Assembly (NCBI GenBank): GCA_029204225.1
Contig: CM055103.1
Span: 2,311,720 to 2,375,719 of the forward strand
Origin: Diphasiastrum complanatum
Taxonomy: Eukaryota; Streptophyta; Lycopodiopsida; Lycopodiales; Lycopodiaceae
DNA length: 64,000 nucleotides
Reading direction: 5' to 3'
Made by a program: the position numbers and the translations under genes. The notes under the pieces are model-generated. The model was not told the DNA's origin and searched no databases. It was given only the letters and a program-made list of their open reading frames with translations. Below, piece after piece: positions 11,096 through 22,490 of the stretch. Position 1 is the first letter of the stretch. Each line of letters starts with the position of its first letter.

Positions 11096-11399
11096 TTACT
11101 CACTAAATATAACAAATTTAAATAAAAAAGATTTCAAATTTTAAAAACTAAAATTTTTTAATATTCAAATATTTCAAAAATTATTAAATATTTAAACTAA
11201 ATTTAAATTTAAAAATATAACTAAAAAATAAAACATTAGAGCAATTCAATAATTCACATATAATGTAGAGTGTGTTACAAATAAATTTTTAATGTAGTTA
11301 CTCAGGATCAAGCAATGGCTCCAACAAATACAAATGTTGGGAGACCTACTAGTCCTTATCCAAATGATTTTGTTGAAAATTTTCGATTGAATTGTAAAA

Positions 11400-11600
11400 A
11401 CATTTATCAAAATTATGTATGTGGACATTTTTACCTCTTTCCGAAAATGATTGTCTTCCATATAGAGATTCTCGACCCACATGTACTCTTTTGATACATG
11501 GCACAGAGCCATAAATTTTACCTTTGTGGTAGACAAGGCCACTGACATTTGTTTAGTACTTGCCCATCTGATCATAGCACCGACAATAATGAACACTAAA
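11400..11600 (-). mobile_element. Copia RNase H fragment
   Basis: The minus-strand translation contains AMIRWASTKQMSVALSTTK followed by FMALCHVSKEYMWVENL. This matches the Copia RNase H block AISWxSKKQxxVALSTxEAEY. The catalytic Glu of that block reads Lys (TTKVKF), and both sides are unrelated AT-rich sequence. It is a short dead fragment. Confidence 0.75.
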
Positions 11601-11689
11601 GAAACAAAGTGTTTCTATCTTTTCAAAGCCTTAGCATTTTTCTCTAGTTTTTCCTTTGCTGTTTTTTGCAATTGTGCATTTTGAACTAT

Positions 11690-12060
11690 GTTTCACATAG
11701 TCTGCATTTTTGAACCGTTTTGTCGCACAGTTCGCATTTTTGTGTCATGAAAAAAAATTCAGCACTAGGCCTAAAACACTTAGAAAAATAACTCTGGCAA
11801 CTTTTTCTGACACTGTCACATTTTTGCGAAAAAGGAGACACCGTCTTTAAAATGCCTTAGAAAAATTTTCTGGCCAACCTTCACATTTTTTACCCTTCGC
11901 AAAAAAGGAGAACTGTCTCTAAAAATGCCTTGGAAATATTTCTCAGGCCTACCTTCGCGTTTTTTGTCTGTTTCTCCTTTTTTGAGAAAAAGCGAAGGTG
12001 CCCTTGGAAAAACAAAGTTGCCCCTAAAAAGGTGACACTTTCCTTAAAATCTTGAAAAGC
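11690..12060. repeat. Second hairpin-rich TTCGC/GCGAA block
   Basis: Repeated CACCGTCTTTAAAATGCC-like and GCCTTCGC/GAAAAAGCGAAGG segments, including inverted pairs such as TTTCTCCTTTTTTGAGAAAA. Same style as 10230-10760; the two may flank an insertion. Confidence 0.5.
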
Positions 12061-12537
12061 GTCTTTAAGCGAAAGGCGAAGGTCTACAGCGTGAAGGCAC
12101 TGTCCAACGGGCAGCTAATGCACGAGCAAAAGGAGAAGGTCAGACGACACGACACGACTCGAATTTGTTCGGGACACAAAATCCTGCGCTTCAAAGGCCC
12201 AAGAAGATCAAACAAGTACCATGTAGTACAGCTTCCTGATCAGATATGAAGGCGTCAACAAAAGAGCGTTAGGACATGCCTAATCCGTTGCTCTTGTAAT
12301 CTAAGATTAGTTGTAGATCGTTTAATCTCTGTAATCATAAATGTTGCTCTGAATATATTGCTAGACGCATCAAGACTAGACAGTTAAAAAGTCGAGTAAC
12401 AAACATAGAGTGTTTTACAGAGAAATGATCTCAGACAACTGGTTAGATTCACACCCAGTGCTCTTCGGTGCCTTCAAGAGGTTGTTGAAGATTACATGAG
12501 CCTTTTTTTTTAAGATTCATTTTTGCTTGCAATCCAG
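12061..12537. other. LTR-like or leader sequence upstream of the Ulp1 pseudogene
   Basis: Contains a CGTTAGGACATGCCTAATC...TTGTAATC block resembling one in the Copia LTR near 43020-43060. The last 40 bp are a T-rich intron end with the acceptor at 12537. Any upstream exons of the pseudogene are not recognisable. Confidence 0.35.
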
Positions 12538-13846
12538 CGTCCTAGGAAGCAGGCAGCCCCCAAGAGAGCTCCGAAGAAAATAAGGAGGGTAGACACCACA
12601 GAATCTGTGAAGCCTAACCCGGAATCAATTGTAGATAACGCTGCTCTTGATAATGTTGTAAATATAGCTACATCTGTTTTGGATACCCCTTTAATTCTTG
12701 TAGATACTACACATCCACCTCCTCCTTCTCCTCCAAATCTTTATACATATATAGATATCGATGATTATCTTAAATTTGAGAAGGACATATTCGATGTTAT
12801 AGATACAATTGGTACTCCTTTTTGTTTTAGACTAGATGAACTTGATTTTAGTATAAATTATAGAGTTCTTGATTGTTTGGATCTCAAAGACAGACGGGCT
12901 TCTATTAGTGATCATGTGCTAGAGTCCGGGCTTACACTTTTGCAATATGACATTGCAAGAGATTCATCCAATGAGTTGCTGGTGCTGAGTAACTTTTTGC
13001 TTCAGGCCTTCAAGGAGAATTATGACACATTGTCACAGTGTCTGACTAGTGGATTCACACCAACAACAAAGTATTCGCTCATCTCTTATCATACCAAATA
13101 AGATATATTAAATGCTTCTTGTTGTTTAATGCTTTAACATTGTCATTGTCAATGGAAATAGTTCTCAAAATTGCGGCTAAAGAAATTTCAATCTTATTTT
13201 GCAGTGACCATCAGAGTTTAAACCTGATCTCTATTAAGAGATCTGTAGATAATAGTATTAAAGATTTTTGTGTCAAGATGAATTCGGCGAGCAATACGCA
13301 TAAGGATGTAGATATATACCTTCCATATTTAAGTAAATATATTCCTACAGATGTTTCCCATTCCGCAGACTGGTAGATCGTCAGTTTGGAAGTAAATTCT
13401 ATCTTTCTTAATAGCATTTTGAAATTGGTATTCTAATGTATTTGTTTCATTCTAATTCATTATGTTTCATAATTGATTTCTTGTGTGCTGAATTTTTTTG
13501 CAGTCACCCCAGCAAAATGATTCATTCAGCTTTGGGTGATACACATTATACAATGCCAAGTTATTTTTTGAGTGGTTCAACCTTCAGGAAGATGTTGATA
13601 TTTCTAAGGTAATAAATTCTGTTTATTCTTATTTTTGGAATCATGATTAGTTTTCTATTTTGTTGATGTTTTTAGCCATTACTAATACATGAATGTTCTA
13701 TCTTGCAGTTTACACTTCCTGAGTACACATCAAGCCAGGTGTACAGATTTAGACAAGAAATTATCCTGAGTATACTGGCTAGGGCAAGGCTTCAGCCTCC
13801 TGTTATTGATGATGGTGCAAAGGATGATGTAGTTATACTAAATTAA
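12538..13846 (+). pseudogene. Ulp1/C48-type cysteine peptidase pseudogene, four exons
   Basis: Four exons join in phase at GT-AG sites: 12538-13070, 13205-13391, 13504-13608, 13709-13846. Exon 1 ends in a region with DHVLESGLTLLQ. The exon 1-2 junction creates NDHQSLNLISI, aligning with the Ulp1 His motif (HWSLxVI). MNSASNTHK aligns with the catalytic Asp block (LDS). Exon 3 opens with SPQQNDSFSFG, aligning with PQQxNSxDCG: the oxyanion Gln is kept, but the catalytic Cys position reads Phe. Stops sit at 13374-13376 and in exon 3. The family removes SUMO-like modifiers; such genes are also carried by some plant Mutator-like transposons. With Asp, Cys and frame lost it cannot be active. The family call rests on motif spacing and is moderately sure. 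Confidence 0.6.
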
Positions 13847-14782
13847 GATTAGAACAAATACAGATAGCATAGAACAGAAATACATGCATAGAATTCATAG
13901 GTAAATATACATTGATATATCAAATGCTGCTCCATTTTATGAATTTGGGAGCTCAAAATGCATGTACTGATGTCCAATTTGGGCTTTCATTTATTGAATG
14001 AAAGAGTGTATACACAGATTTTTACTAAAGTTTATTTGAAACTATTGTTCTCCCACAATGGTGATTGTTGTAGGTAGATCTTTGCAGCACGTTATCAGCT
14101 CCTGTCTTTTTCGCATTTGTGACATGACAAATGTTAGTGAATGTGCAATTGTAAATGATGACATTTTCAATTATTTTGTTTTATTTTGAAATGGCAATAA
14201 ACATAAAGTACTTACGAGTCTTCCGTTGATGATAAATCTGAAATATGTTGGTAGATTGGTTTGTAATAGCATGAGCTCTGTTTTGATAAAATCAAGCTTC
14301 CAATGCTCTTCCACCTCAACCATAGTCAAATATTCCTCATTGTAGATGATGCTTATCTACATTCGGTTTATGTGACCATTTAGTTCAAAGTCTTGATCCA
14401 GTGGTAGCCATGTACCTTCAATTTTCTTGTATCTCTGGTAGCTAAATGTGAGACTGAGCATTTGCTTTTCGATATGATAACGAAAGATCATTGAAGACTT
14501 TTTAATCCTGCATTCTATGTCATTATTTGTTTTACTATCCCAGCCTTGATCCAAGAGATCTGACAAAGTCTCATCTGATAAATCCTTGCAAACAAATAAA
14601 GTTAGTGTCCTACGAACACTAGCACTCGAGAAAAAATCAACAAATATATGTAATGAGATAAATCAACTTAGGTGAACAATTTTCGAGCCTGTGCTTATCT
14701 TCATAGCATTTCTAATATCAATGAGTAGCTTGCATCTCAAGGATTCAGAAACAATACTGTTAGGAGTAGGCCACTCATCACT
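13847..14782 (-). other. Unrecognised region with a possible exon at 14357-14566
   Basis: The minus strand is open over 14357-14566 and reads like real protein (HINRM end, LLDQGWDSKTNND near the start), with similar-looking sequence continuing after a stop down to 14220. I cannot assign a family. It lies tail to tail with the Ulp1 pseudogene and could be part of the same mobile or host locus. Confidence 0.3.
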
Positions 14783-16197
14783 TTAAAAACTAGATAATGG
14801 AATTGCTTCGAGCTTGCCAAAACCTCCATCTGTTTGTGGCGTATATAAAGATTCATAAAAATATCTTTTGTGCCAAAGATCAAAACTTGACAACTTGTCC
14901 CTCTCGGCTAGCATCACAACATTGGTGTCAACAAAAGCATCTAACTTGTAAAGCTTTCCAAGTCTAGTGCCTTTAGCAATAACTTTATCTTTATTCTTCA
15001 TGTAACAATCATTAGAAGTGAATTCCACACAAAAGCCATTATCAACCATTTTCCCAACACTAAGTAAATTCTTAGTGATGCTAGTAATGTACATGATTCC
15101 ATCACCATTTACCATTTTTAAGGATCCTAAGCACAAGGAGATGGAACCTACTCCTTCTATCTTACAAACATCATCATTTGCTATAAATATAAACTTGATA
15201 GGCACTTCATAAGACAAAAGAGTTGAAAAGTACTCCCTCTTGCTTGTCATGGCCCCACTATCTATCCACCATGGATCTTCCCCCTTGAAACTTGATGAAG
15301 AGAAGCTTGACATCTTTAGTGAGACCTCTTGAGAAATCTCCTCCTCTTCTTGGATGATATTTGCTTGCCCTTGTGCTTGCTTCTTTTTGAAGCATTCCAA
15401 GGCATAGTGGCCCATCTTTCTACAATAGTAGCACTTGATCTTGGACTTGTCCTTCTTGGTCTTGCTTGGAGTTGAACTTGAAGATCCATCTTGATCTTCA
15501 TTCTTTGCTTGGTTCTTCTTGAATGTAGCTCCCTTGCTCTTGGTCTTTCCCTTGCTCTTGATGAAGAGTGCTTGATCATCTCCATCATGGATAGAAAGTC
15601 TATCCATCCTTGCATTAAAGTGTTGCCTCCTATTCTCCTCGGCCATGAGGACACCTTGGAGGTCTTCAAGTGATGGCAACTTGCTCATTATAGAGTATCC
15701 TTGCACCAAGTTAGAGAAATCTACACAAAGGCCATTCAAGATTAGTTGTACAAGCTCATCCTCCTTTATAGATTCTCCTATAAATGAAAGTTCATTGTTT
15801 AACTCCTTGACCCTTAGAACATATGAATAAGCACTCACTCCCTTCTTTTGGTAGCTTTGAAAGATTTGATGCTTCAAGGCAAGCAACCTTGTAGTGTTCT
15901 TTGACTCATATATTTTTTGAAGGAATCTCCAAGCCTCTTGGGCCGAGGTACACTCTCCTGCTTCCTTTAGGAGTTTATTGGCTACATTCATTTTGATACA
16001 ATGGTGGCGGGCTAGTTTGCACCTCTTCTTGTATCTAGTGAATTCTTGAGGGTGGATGGCTCATCCTCCTCACCACTCACTATGCATCAAATCTTGCATT
16101 ACAAGGATTGATTCCATTCTTAATTTCCATATAGAATAGTTTGATTTGTTCAACCTATCACTAGAATCCAAAAGGTAAGCATTCATGGATGCCATCT
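14783..16197 (-). mobile_element. Copia gag-protease fragment
   Basis: The gag start at about 16197 (MASMNAYLLDSSDRLNKSNY) is separated by stops from a 402-residue frame ending at 14783. That frame has gag residues 1-130, a zinc knuckle CYYCRKMGHYALEC (CX2CX4HX4C, residues 187-200), the protease motif WWIDSGA (241-247) and a start of the pre-integrase region (LWHKR). The protease loop lacks about three residues usual after DSGA. Sequence ends before the HHCC finger. No primer-binding site or LTR is seen at either end. Non-functional. Confidence 0.88.
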
Positions 16198-16199
16198 TC

Positions 16200-17630
16200 C
16201 TCTAAACAAGAGATTGATTCTATAAGAATGGATACACAATAGAAAGGATGCAAGAACTAATTTTTTATGATTGATACACAGTTGATAGTGAAAAAAATTA
16301 TGTTGGTTGTGTGAGTGACAACGACGATCTATATAAAAGTGGTGTTTTAGGCAGAATCCAATACTTTTTTTAGAAATGGTAGCATAGTGATAGATTATTT
16401 ATACAATTGTTATACTTTAGTCAATAATATTATGAGATAGAATCACATAGACATGTGGCTTTTGACATTTAGGGAATATTATAGAATTTATGTTATGCAG
16501 AAGTCATATATTGGTATGCTACAATAGTAATACTTATCAATAAACCCTATATTTGAATGATAATGACCAAAATTGTCATTAAACCTATCACTTAACTTGA
16601 CAAGTAGTGCAATGAGTTGTAGCCAAGGCTTCCCATCTAAAAGTTAATAGTACAAAGTTGATTGACATTAAAAAAATATTTTAAGGACATCATATTATAG
16701 GACTTTTAATGTTGTAAATTCTATGTGTGCATATTTAAAAAAAACGATTGAATACCACAAAGGCCTCCTTTGCCATGTAAAGTTTTACATTCAAGAAGTT
16801 TGAGTGAGTTTAACTTTTTCATTACTCCATCTTCCAACAACCTAATTATGTCATTAGCAAATTGTATCAAATAGGTTTCAAGCTCATGTATTGTGTTTTG
16901 TTTGATCTTGTTTTTTTTTAGATACACAATTGTACGTATTAGGCTTCTTGTGAATGATATAATGAATCAACAAATTGTCACTAACAATAATTGATCTATA
17001 TTTAATTATAATATTGTGATTTTCATTTGCAAGACGTACAAAATGTCTTCCATATTGGATGAAGAATTGGTGAACTTTCAAAGATACGTCTTTAAGACTA
17101 CTTAATTGATGGTTTTTGATTATCTAAAATCGCTAATACTAAGAAGCGAATATTCTAAGATACTAATCATATTTGTTGTCAATACCAATAGTGAATATTG
17201 TAAATATTTCACAATATTCACACTCTTAAATACTAATCATTAATAATGTAAATATTGATTGAATATGCTATGAATACTAATCAAATATGCTATGAATATT
17301 GATTGAATATACTGTGAATATCGTTCGAATATTTTCAATATTGATTTTGGTTATTGTGAATACTCTGGAATATTAATCGTGAATACTTTGATTATTGATC
17401 GTGAATATAGAAATGCTAAGATCATTGGTTTTGATAGATTAAAGACAATAGCGAAATAGAATCCTCTATCAATTAGTTCCAGTATATTAAAGTTGATAGC
17501 AAAATAGGCAAGTTTATTATTATAGTTGATTTGATTACTACATTCCTGAATTACAAGCCTTGTTACCAAAAGATCACATTTTCTATGTTTGTGAGTACAT
17601 TCTCCCCACATCTATAAAATGCATACATTT
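16200..17630. other. AT-rich spacer downstream of HUS1
   Basis: No coding sequence recognised. It includes the 3' flank of HUS1 and the GAATATT-rich repeat at 17120-17410. Confidence 0.4.
17120..17410. repeat. Degenerate GAATATT/AATATTC minisatellite
   Basis: The core (T)GAATATT or its complement recurs every 12-25 bp, for example TGAATATGCTATGAATACTAATC twice in variants. Both orientations occur, so the block can fold back on itself. Confidence 0.6.
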
Positions 17631-20600
17631 TCAAGAGACACCGGGGTCGAGTACAGGAAGTCTATAGTGCAAGCTCAGCGAGTTATCAGTCTGACGAGTT
17701 CCAGGAACATAGTATTGGAACATAAGTAAAAGGCATGAATCATTTGGGGAAACACCTGTAAAAAGTACACCAAATAAATATGAGTGGACAATGGAATCAA
17801 CATGCATAGACACAAGGCGCACTTGACCAAGAGCAAGCCTGTTTGCCGCATAGAAGATATGAAAGACAATGACATAAAAGATCACGGAGGAGAAACCCAC
17901 CACAAAATGATGCATCAGGTTTTGTGAGATGGCACTGCAGACTCTTAGTGAAGTGCTTCATACTAACTTGCTACAATGACAACCCATCAGAATTAAAAGA
18001 CAAGAAAGTGGAAAACAGACAACAGTAGCAAGAAACAAAGTATTGGAACTTGCCAGCCAACTGAAAGTGAGAAGTGATACAATGACATTGAAAACTACAT
18101 CTCAAAAACAACAAAAACTCAAAATTAACTTTCCATAAGTTTGTATGATGTATCTGACAAGGTTCTCGCATACCACGGAGGAAGCCTCACGATTCCTAAG
18201 AGCTTGCTCAAGGCGTGCAGATGGGTTTGAGGCTCCTTCTATGGTAGAACTGTCAGCTGAAATACAGATTATAATGTTCAAGGGATTATAGCATCATAAA
18301 TAGTACAGCAGTTGCAAATTGAAAGGCAATTTGATATTGGAAGCCAACCAGTTACGACCCTTATTTGAATGTGTTTTTGCAGATTTTATCCCAAGCTAGA
18401 TCTGTAAGCGCACATCAGCAACAACTAAATTTTTATACACTTTTGCAGATTTTACCTCGAACTCCAAGCACGCGTAGTTTTCGAAACTCAGAGCCAATAG
18501 AAACCATGGTTGTTGTAACTTGAAGATGCAAATCACCATATTGAGTCACTGCTACTTCAAGAACATCCCCCACGTTCTTGAGTCGCTCTACTAAGGTTTG
18601 CACTTGCAGCAAATCTGGCATTTGTACCAATGTCTGAGGCATAAGAAAAAGGAACACGTCACTCACCCTTTCATCAAATAAGACTCCTCAAATATCAACC
18701 TATAATTATCATCAATAATGCTCCACTTGGAGTAAAGGGTTAGCTTAAAAACAATAACTATTGAACCTTCATCTCAAAGTATTCATATTGGAAAATATAC
18801 AATCATACCCTAGGAAGATCTTGCACCATCTCAAGAGCATATTGCAGTTCTTGCACATCTGCTCGAGTCAATGGTTGGGAGATTGGAACATCTTGCACGA
18901 CAGCTGACCTATAGCCCTGCAACAGTCATCAAAATTACAGCATCAGCAAACTAGATAAAGAAGCTGAAAAAAGGTTTGTCATATCTTGAAAAAATTTTAC
19001 TTTTTCCCTCAATAAGCCAGCCATAAGAAAAATAGACATCTGGTGTTTGATCCTTCATCCTTAATAAAAAATTTAACCATTGGATTGCTCATTCTTTCCA
19101 TGTCTGTTACAATAAACTAACAAACTTTAAGAACAAACTTGTGCTAAAAATGCAGTTTGGGATTTTGAGCACACCTTACTTTCAAAAGTCAAATATGGCA
19201 TTGGTCTCTCTGACAATGTGGGACGCTTCTTCACAAGCTTGACCTGCAACTTGTCGCCATCCATACTGATACTGCTTTTTAGAGCTCGTGAAAGCAAAGT
19301 CAAGTCGATGGTGAAGGCAATGCGATCTTCATTCTGACTGGAAATTCTGTATTCTTCAAACAGAGCTTCCTGAAAGAGATTGTTTACCTCGACTTCAGTG
19401 AGGAGATAGTCTTTGACAAAAATGAGACAGAAAGTTTAAACGCAAGGTTGTGGCCATAGTTTACATGACCACTCTTCATAATGGCCAAAAAGAAAATTTG
19501 AGAGGAACTACAAATGTACTAAAAGGAAATGTATGTTGAAATGTGGAGTTTCCACTTCCCTAAGCTAAGATCCAATTGCAAGAAAGAGCTTACAATTAGC
19601 AATGGCCAAAGAGCAACACAAGAGGCACACCCCAAGAAACTCAAGATACATCCCATAGGACTGGCATATTGTCATTGTTCTCTACTATCTCTTATATATG
19701 ACATTCATCTGATTACTCATTCAAAAGATCACTTCTCTCTATCTAATTTTGCTTTGTGTACTTCCCCATGACGTACTACCTCTAAATTTCCAAGTGTATC
19801 CTTTTGATAATTTGAGATATAATCAGTGATAATAAAAACAATTAGATCATAACAGTCAGGAACTTGAATGTGAATCTCCTCTTCAAGTGTTATTGCAACC
19901 GATTGGAGTTTGCAGACATTCCTCTGTCAAAAACATTGTATGTAGCTGATATTACTCAACAGATCAAGGCTTTCTTGGAGCTACCATGTCTTGGAACCTT
20001 TATTTCCCTAGTAACCTTTCTCTAGAAGTATGAGGGTCTACCCCAATCCAAAACTTAGGCTTTTGGCCCCTAGATTGCATGAACTAAACCAATGATACAA
20101 GACACACTATTGGCACTTCAAAGGCATTAGCTCTAAACCATGATACAAAATACAAAATAATACACTTTCAGCATCTCAAATTTACTAAACATTAAATCCT
20201 AAACCTTAAAATGTAATCCAAGATAAAAATGACATGCTTTTGGGTCACATAAAAGGTAATATACTAAACACCCCAAACCATAAACCATGAAAGATGAAAA
20301 TGAATACACAAAAATAGGTGTAAGAGATGTACTAGATCGATTTCTCGCCCAAATACATACTTCCAAGTGTCAATGATATGTTCTACAAAGCAAATTGATA
20401 ATGAAACCGTTTTCATGTTTTCTATTCTTTCAAAGAATTGATTCAAGGTTTTGGTAAATAGAAAGCAACAAACCATAAACCATGATACAAGGCACTAAAC
20501 CCTATGACCTAATTTTAGCAGACTTGATACACCAAAAAAGATTCTTTAAAGCAAGGCTAGTTTGAAATGGTTTAAATTTTCTCTATTCTTTCAAAGGAAC

Positions 20601-21334
20601 GTAAAAAAACATGATACCTGATAAGAATGAGTACACTTTTGACACTTCCATAAAACCCTAAACCATGATACAAGATAAAAGTGACCAAAAATTAAAGTTC
20701 TAGTTTTGATCAAGTTCTCACACCCGAAAACATGCTTCCAGGCACAAGTGATACATGGGGGAGATAAACCCTAAACCATGATACAAAATAAAAATGAATA
20801 CACAAAAAAAGGCTTAACAGCTGTGATAAGAGTAATTTCTCACCCCAAAACCTACTCCAGGTATTGATGATCTGTTCTTTAATGCAAATGTCGTTTTGAA
20901 ACTGTTTGCATCTTCCCTAATCTTTCAAACGTGATTTAGTCAAATCTTTGACAGAATTTACAAACCTAATTTACCCTGATCCCTAAACTCAATTTACAAA
21001 CCTGATTTGCTCGATTCTTTGAAAGCAATTGACTGAATTAGGGTTTGTAAATGCCAACTTATTATTACCTTATTGAATTGGGCAATGGCCTGTACTCCAT
21101 CGGCATTCAGAACATTGTGCAGCAAGATCACATGGTCACGTGTCAGATAAATATGGCAGATTTTGCCAATTTTCTCAAAAGCAGGGACAAATCCTGCATG
21201 CATGGATCAATCCATTCATTCATTAGCAAAACAAGTATGTCAGAGCAGGAGGCCATGAAGGGCTTAATGATGAAGGACGCACTTCTTTCCAGTAATGAGA
21301 CGCCGTGGTCTGTGAGGAAGGCCTTGAACTTCAT
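17631..21334 (-). CDS. HUS1: HUS1 checkpoint clamp protein, 311 aa, eight exons
   Basis: Complete plant-type HUS1. Exons in transcript order: 21283-21334, 21069-21193, 19175-19369, 18809-18916, 18456-18633, 18174-18256, 17901-17970, 17631-17755. All introns are GT-AG and all junctions keep frame, for a total of 936 nt with the stop. The start ATG gives MKFKAFLTDHGVSLLE, the conserved HUS1 N-terminus; later blocks include GKICHIYLTRDHV, KNVGDVLEVAV, GDLHLQV, EFRKLRV and the C-terminal PGTRQTD...RLPVLDPG. HUS1 forms the RAD9-RAD1-HUS1 (9-1-1) ring loaded at damaged or stalled DNA to activate ATR signalling and repair. Family length is about 280-320 residues, so it is full length. Intron 2 is 1.7 kb and filled with repeats. 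No inactivating change seen. Confidence 0.95.
20040..20900. repeat. Imperfect repeats in HUS1 intron 2
   Basis: The motif TAAACCATGATACAA(G/A)ATA recurs at least six times, often preceded by CCCTAAACC, with further shared blocks (TCTCACxCCxAAAxxxTxCTTCCAxG) giving units of very roughly 300 bp. Units are eroded by indels. CCCTAAA is also the plant telomere unit, but there is no continuous telomeric array. Confidence 0.6.
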
Positions 21335-21337
21335 TGC

Positions 21338-21625
21338 TTCTTCTTCTGCTGCTGCTGCTCTGTTTCTCTCCAACACAAAGTGTTCCTTTCAAGATTCAGA
21401 AAACCCTTTTTATGGACCCTTTTGAAACCCTTTCTGGAGCCTTTTGTTTTCTGCTTCTCTGTTTCTCTAGGAGACAAAGGGTCCCTTTTAAAATTCAAAA
21501 AAACCTTTTTTGGACCCTTTTGAAACCCTTTTTGGAAAAAAGAATTCCATGCTGCTCTAACACAAAGTATGTCTTTAAAAATTTAAGGACCTTTTTAAAA
21601 CCCTTTTGAATCCCCTTTTTACCTT
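21338..21625. repeat. About 95-bp tandem triplication upstream of HUS1 start
   Basis: Three units each run from a CTGCTTCTCTGTTTCTC-like block through ACAAAGxGTxCCTTT to GGACCCTTTTGAAACCC, at about 21345-21440, 21441-21540 and 21541-21625. The first unit reaches into the presumed HUS1 5' UTR, so promoter and leader are built from repeats. Confidence 0.65.
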
Positions 21626-21765
21626 TTTTAACTTTCTCAAGATATCTATTGTAAAGATTTGTAAAAGGTGAGTCGAGCATTAGAAATGTTTCTTTTTCTA
21701 ACTTAGGTTTTTTTTTTAATTTTTTAATGACATAAATGCCTTAGTGCAAGGCAAAGCTTCTCACG

Positions 21766-21905
21766 ACATATCAATCATCTTGCTTCATGTTGCTCTGCTT
21801 CTCCACAACACCCAAGGTGGACGTTTCAAAGTTCAATATATCAATCGCCTTGCTTCATGTTGCTCTGCTTCTCCACAACACCAAGGTGTACGTTTCAAAG
21901 TTTAA
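21766..21905. repeat. About 68-bp tandem duplication
   Basis: Two adjacent units share ATATCAATC(A/G)..CTTGCTTCATG, then CTCTGCTTCTCCACAACAC and GTTTCAAAGTT, with few differences. Located about 450 bp upstream of the HUS1 start. Confidence 0.8.
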
Positions 21906-22143
21906 CAGAGACTTTTTCTCTTTTTTAGGTCTATCATATCACTAGTTGAAAACCTAGTAGTAACCTTTTTTATACCCTTTTGAACCTCGTTTGAAAACTT
22001 TTTTGATATCATTTCCATATAATGACATTTAAAACCTAATAATATAATACCCTCTTCTCTACTTTTTTGAAACCTCTTTTTGACCTTGTTGAGGTCACCC
22101 TTATATCATTAGGTCTAAGCCAAATAACAATATATTTCGTGAG

Positions 22144-22240
22144 GTGGAAGGCCCCATTCTGAGGGCCTTCCGTGCAGGGAGCCCGCTCGAGGATAGGGCC
22201 TTGACCTACACGAAAGGCTCGAGGCCCTCGGGCCTTCCAC
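22144..22240. repeat. GC-rich palindrome in AT-rich surroundings
   Basis: GTGGAAGGCC at 22144-22153 is inverted at 22231-22240, with a nested GAGGGCC/GGCCCTC pair inside. The block is strongly GC-rich compared with its flanks. Possibly the end of an unidentified element. Confidence 0.55.
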
Positions 22241-22283
22241 GACGTAATGCTCATGTGTGAGAGTGGAGAGAGAATGCACATTT

Positions 22284-22285
<2 letters not shown>

Positions 22286-22317
<32 letters not shown>
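22286..22317. repeat. (GA)n microsatellite
   Basis: About 16 uninterrupted GA units, followed by interrupted GA-rich sequence to about 22395. Confidence 0.95.
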
Positions 22318-22320
<3 letters not shown>

Positions 22321-22430
22321 GTAGATTCTGGAGGAGAGAGAAAGATGGATGCACATTTTGGAGAGAGAGTTGCAGATTCATGAGGAGAGAGAAAGGTGGA
22401 TGCATATTCTACCCAAAGATGCAAGCCACA

Positions 22431-22490
22431 ATCCGGAACGTTATCCGGAACGCATTCCGGATCGCGTTCCGGAACGTGATCCGGGATTTC
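22431..22490. repeat. Five 12-bp units built on the palindrome TCCGGA
   Basis: Units of exactly 12 bp, ATCCGGAACGTT-like, five in a row; four contain TCCGGA and the fifth TCCGGG. Related GATCCGGATCG and CGGATCGCGATC palindromes lie at 22803-22837. Confidence 0.8.

Noticed and set aside
19169-19179. Alternative HUS1 exon 3 donor GTAAGG four bases upstream of the chosen one
   Set aside because: It is the better consensus donor, but its use would shift the frame into exon 4; the GTGTGC donor keeps the ESK-GYR sequence conserved in HUS1.
20600-20790. Interstitial telomere repeat
   Set aside because: CCCTAAACC occurs repeatedly in HUS1 intron 2 but never as a head-to-tail CCCTAAA array.
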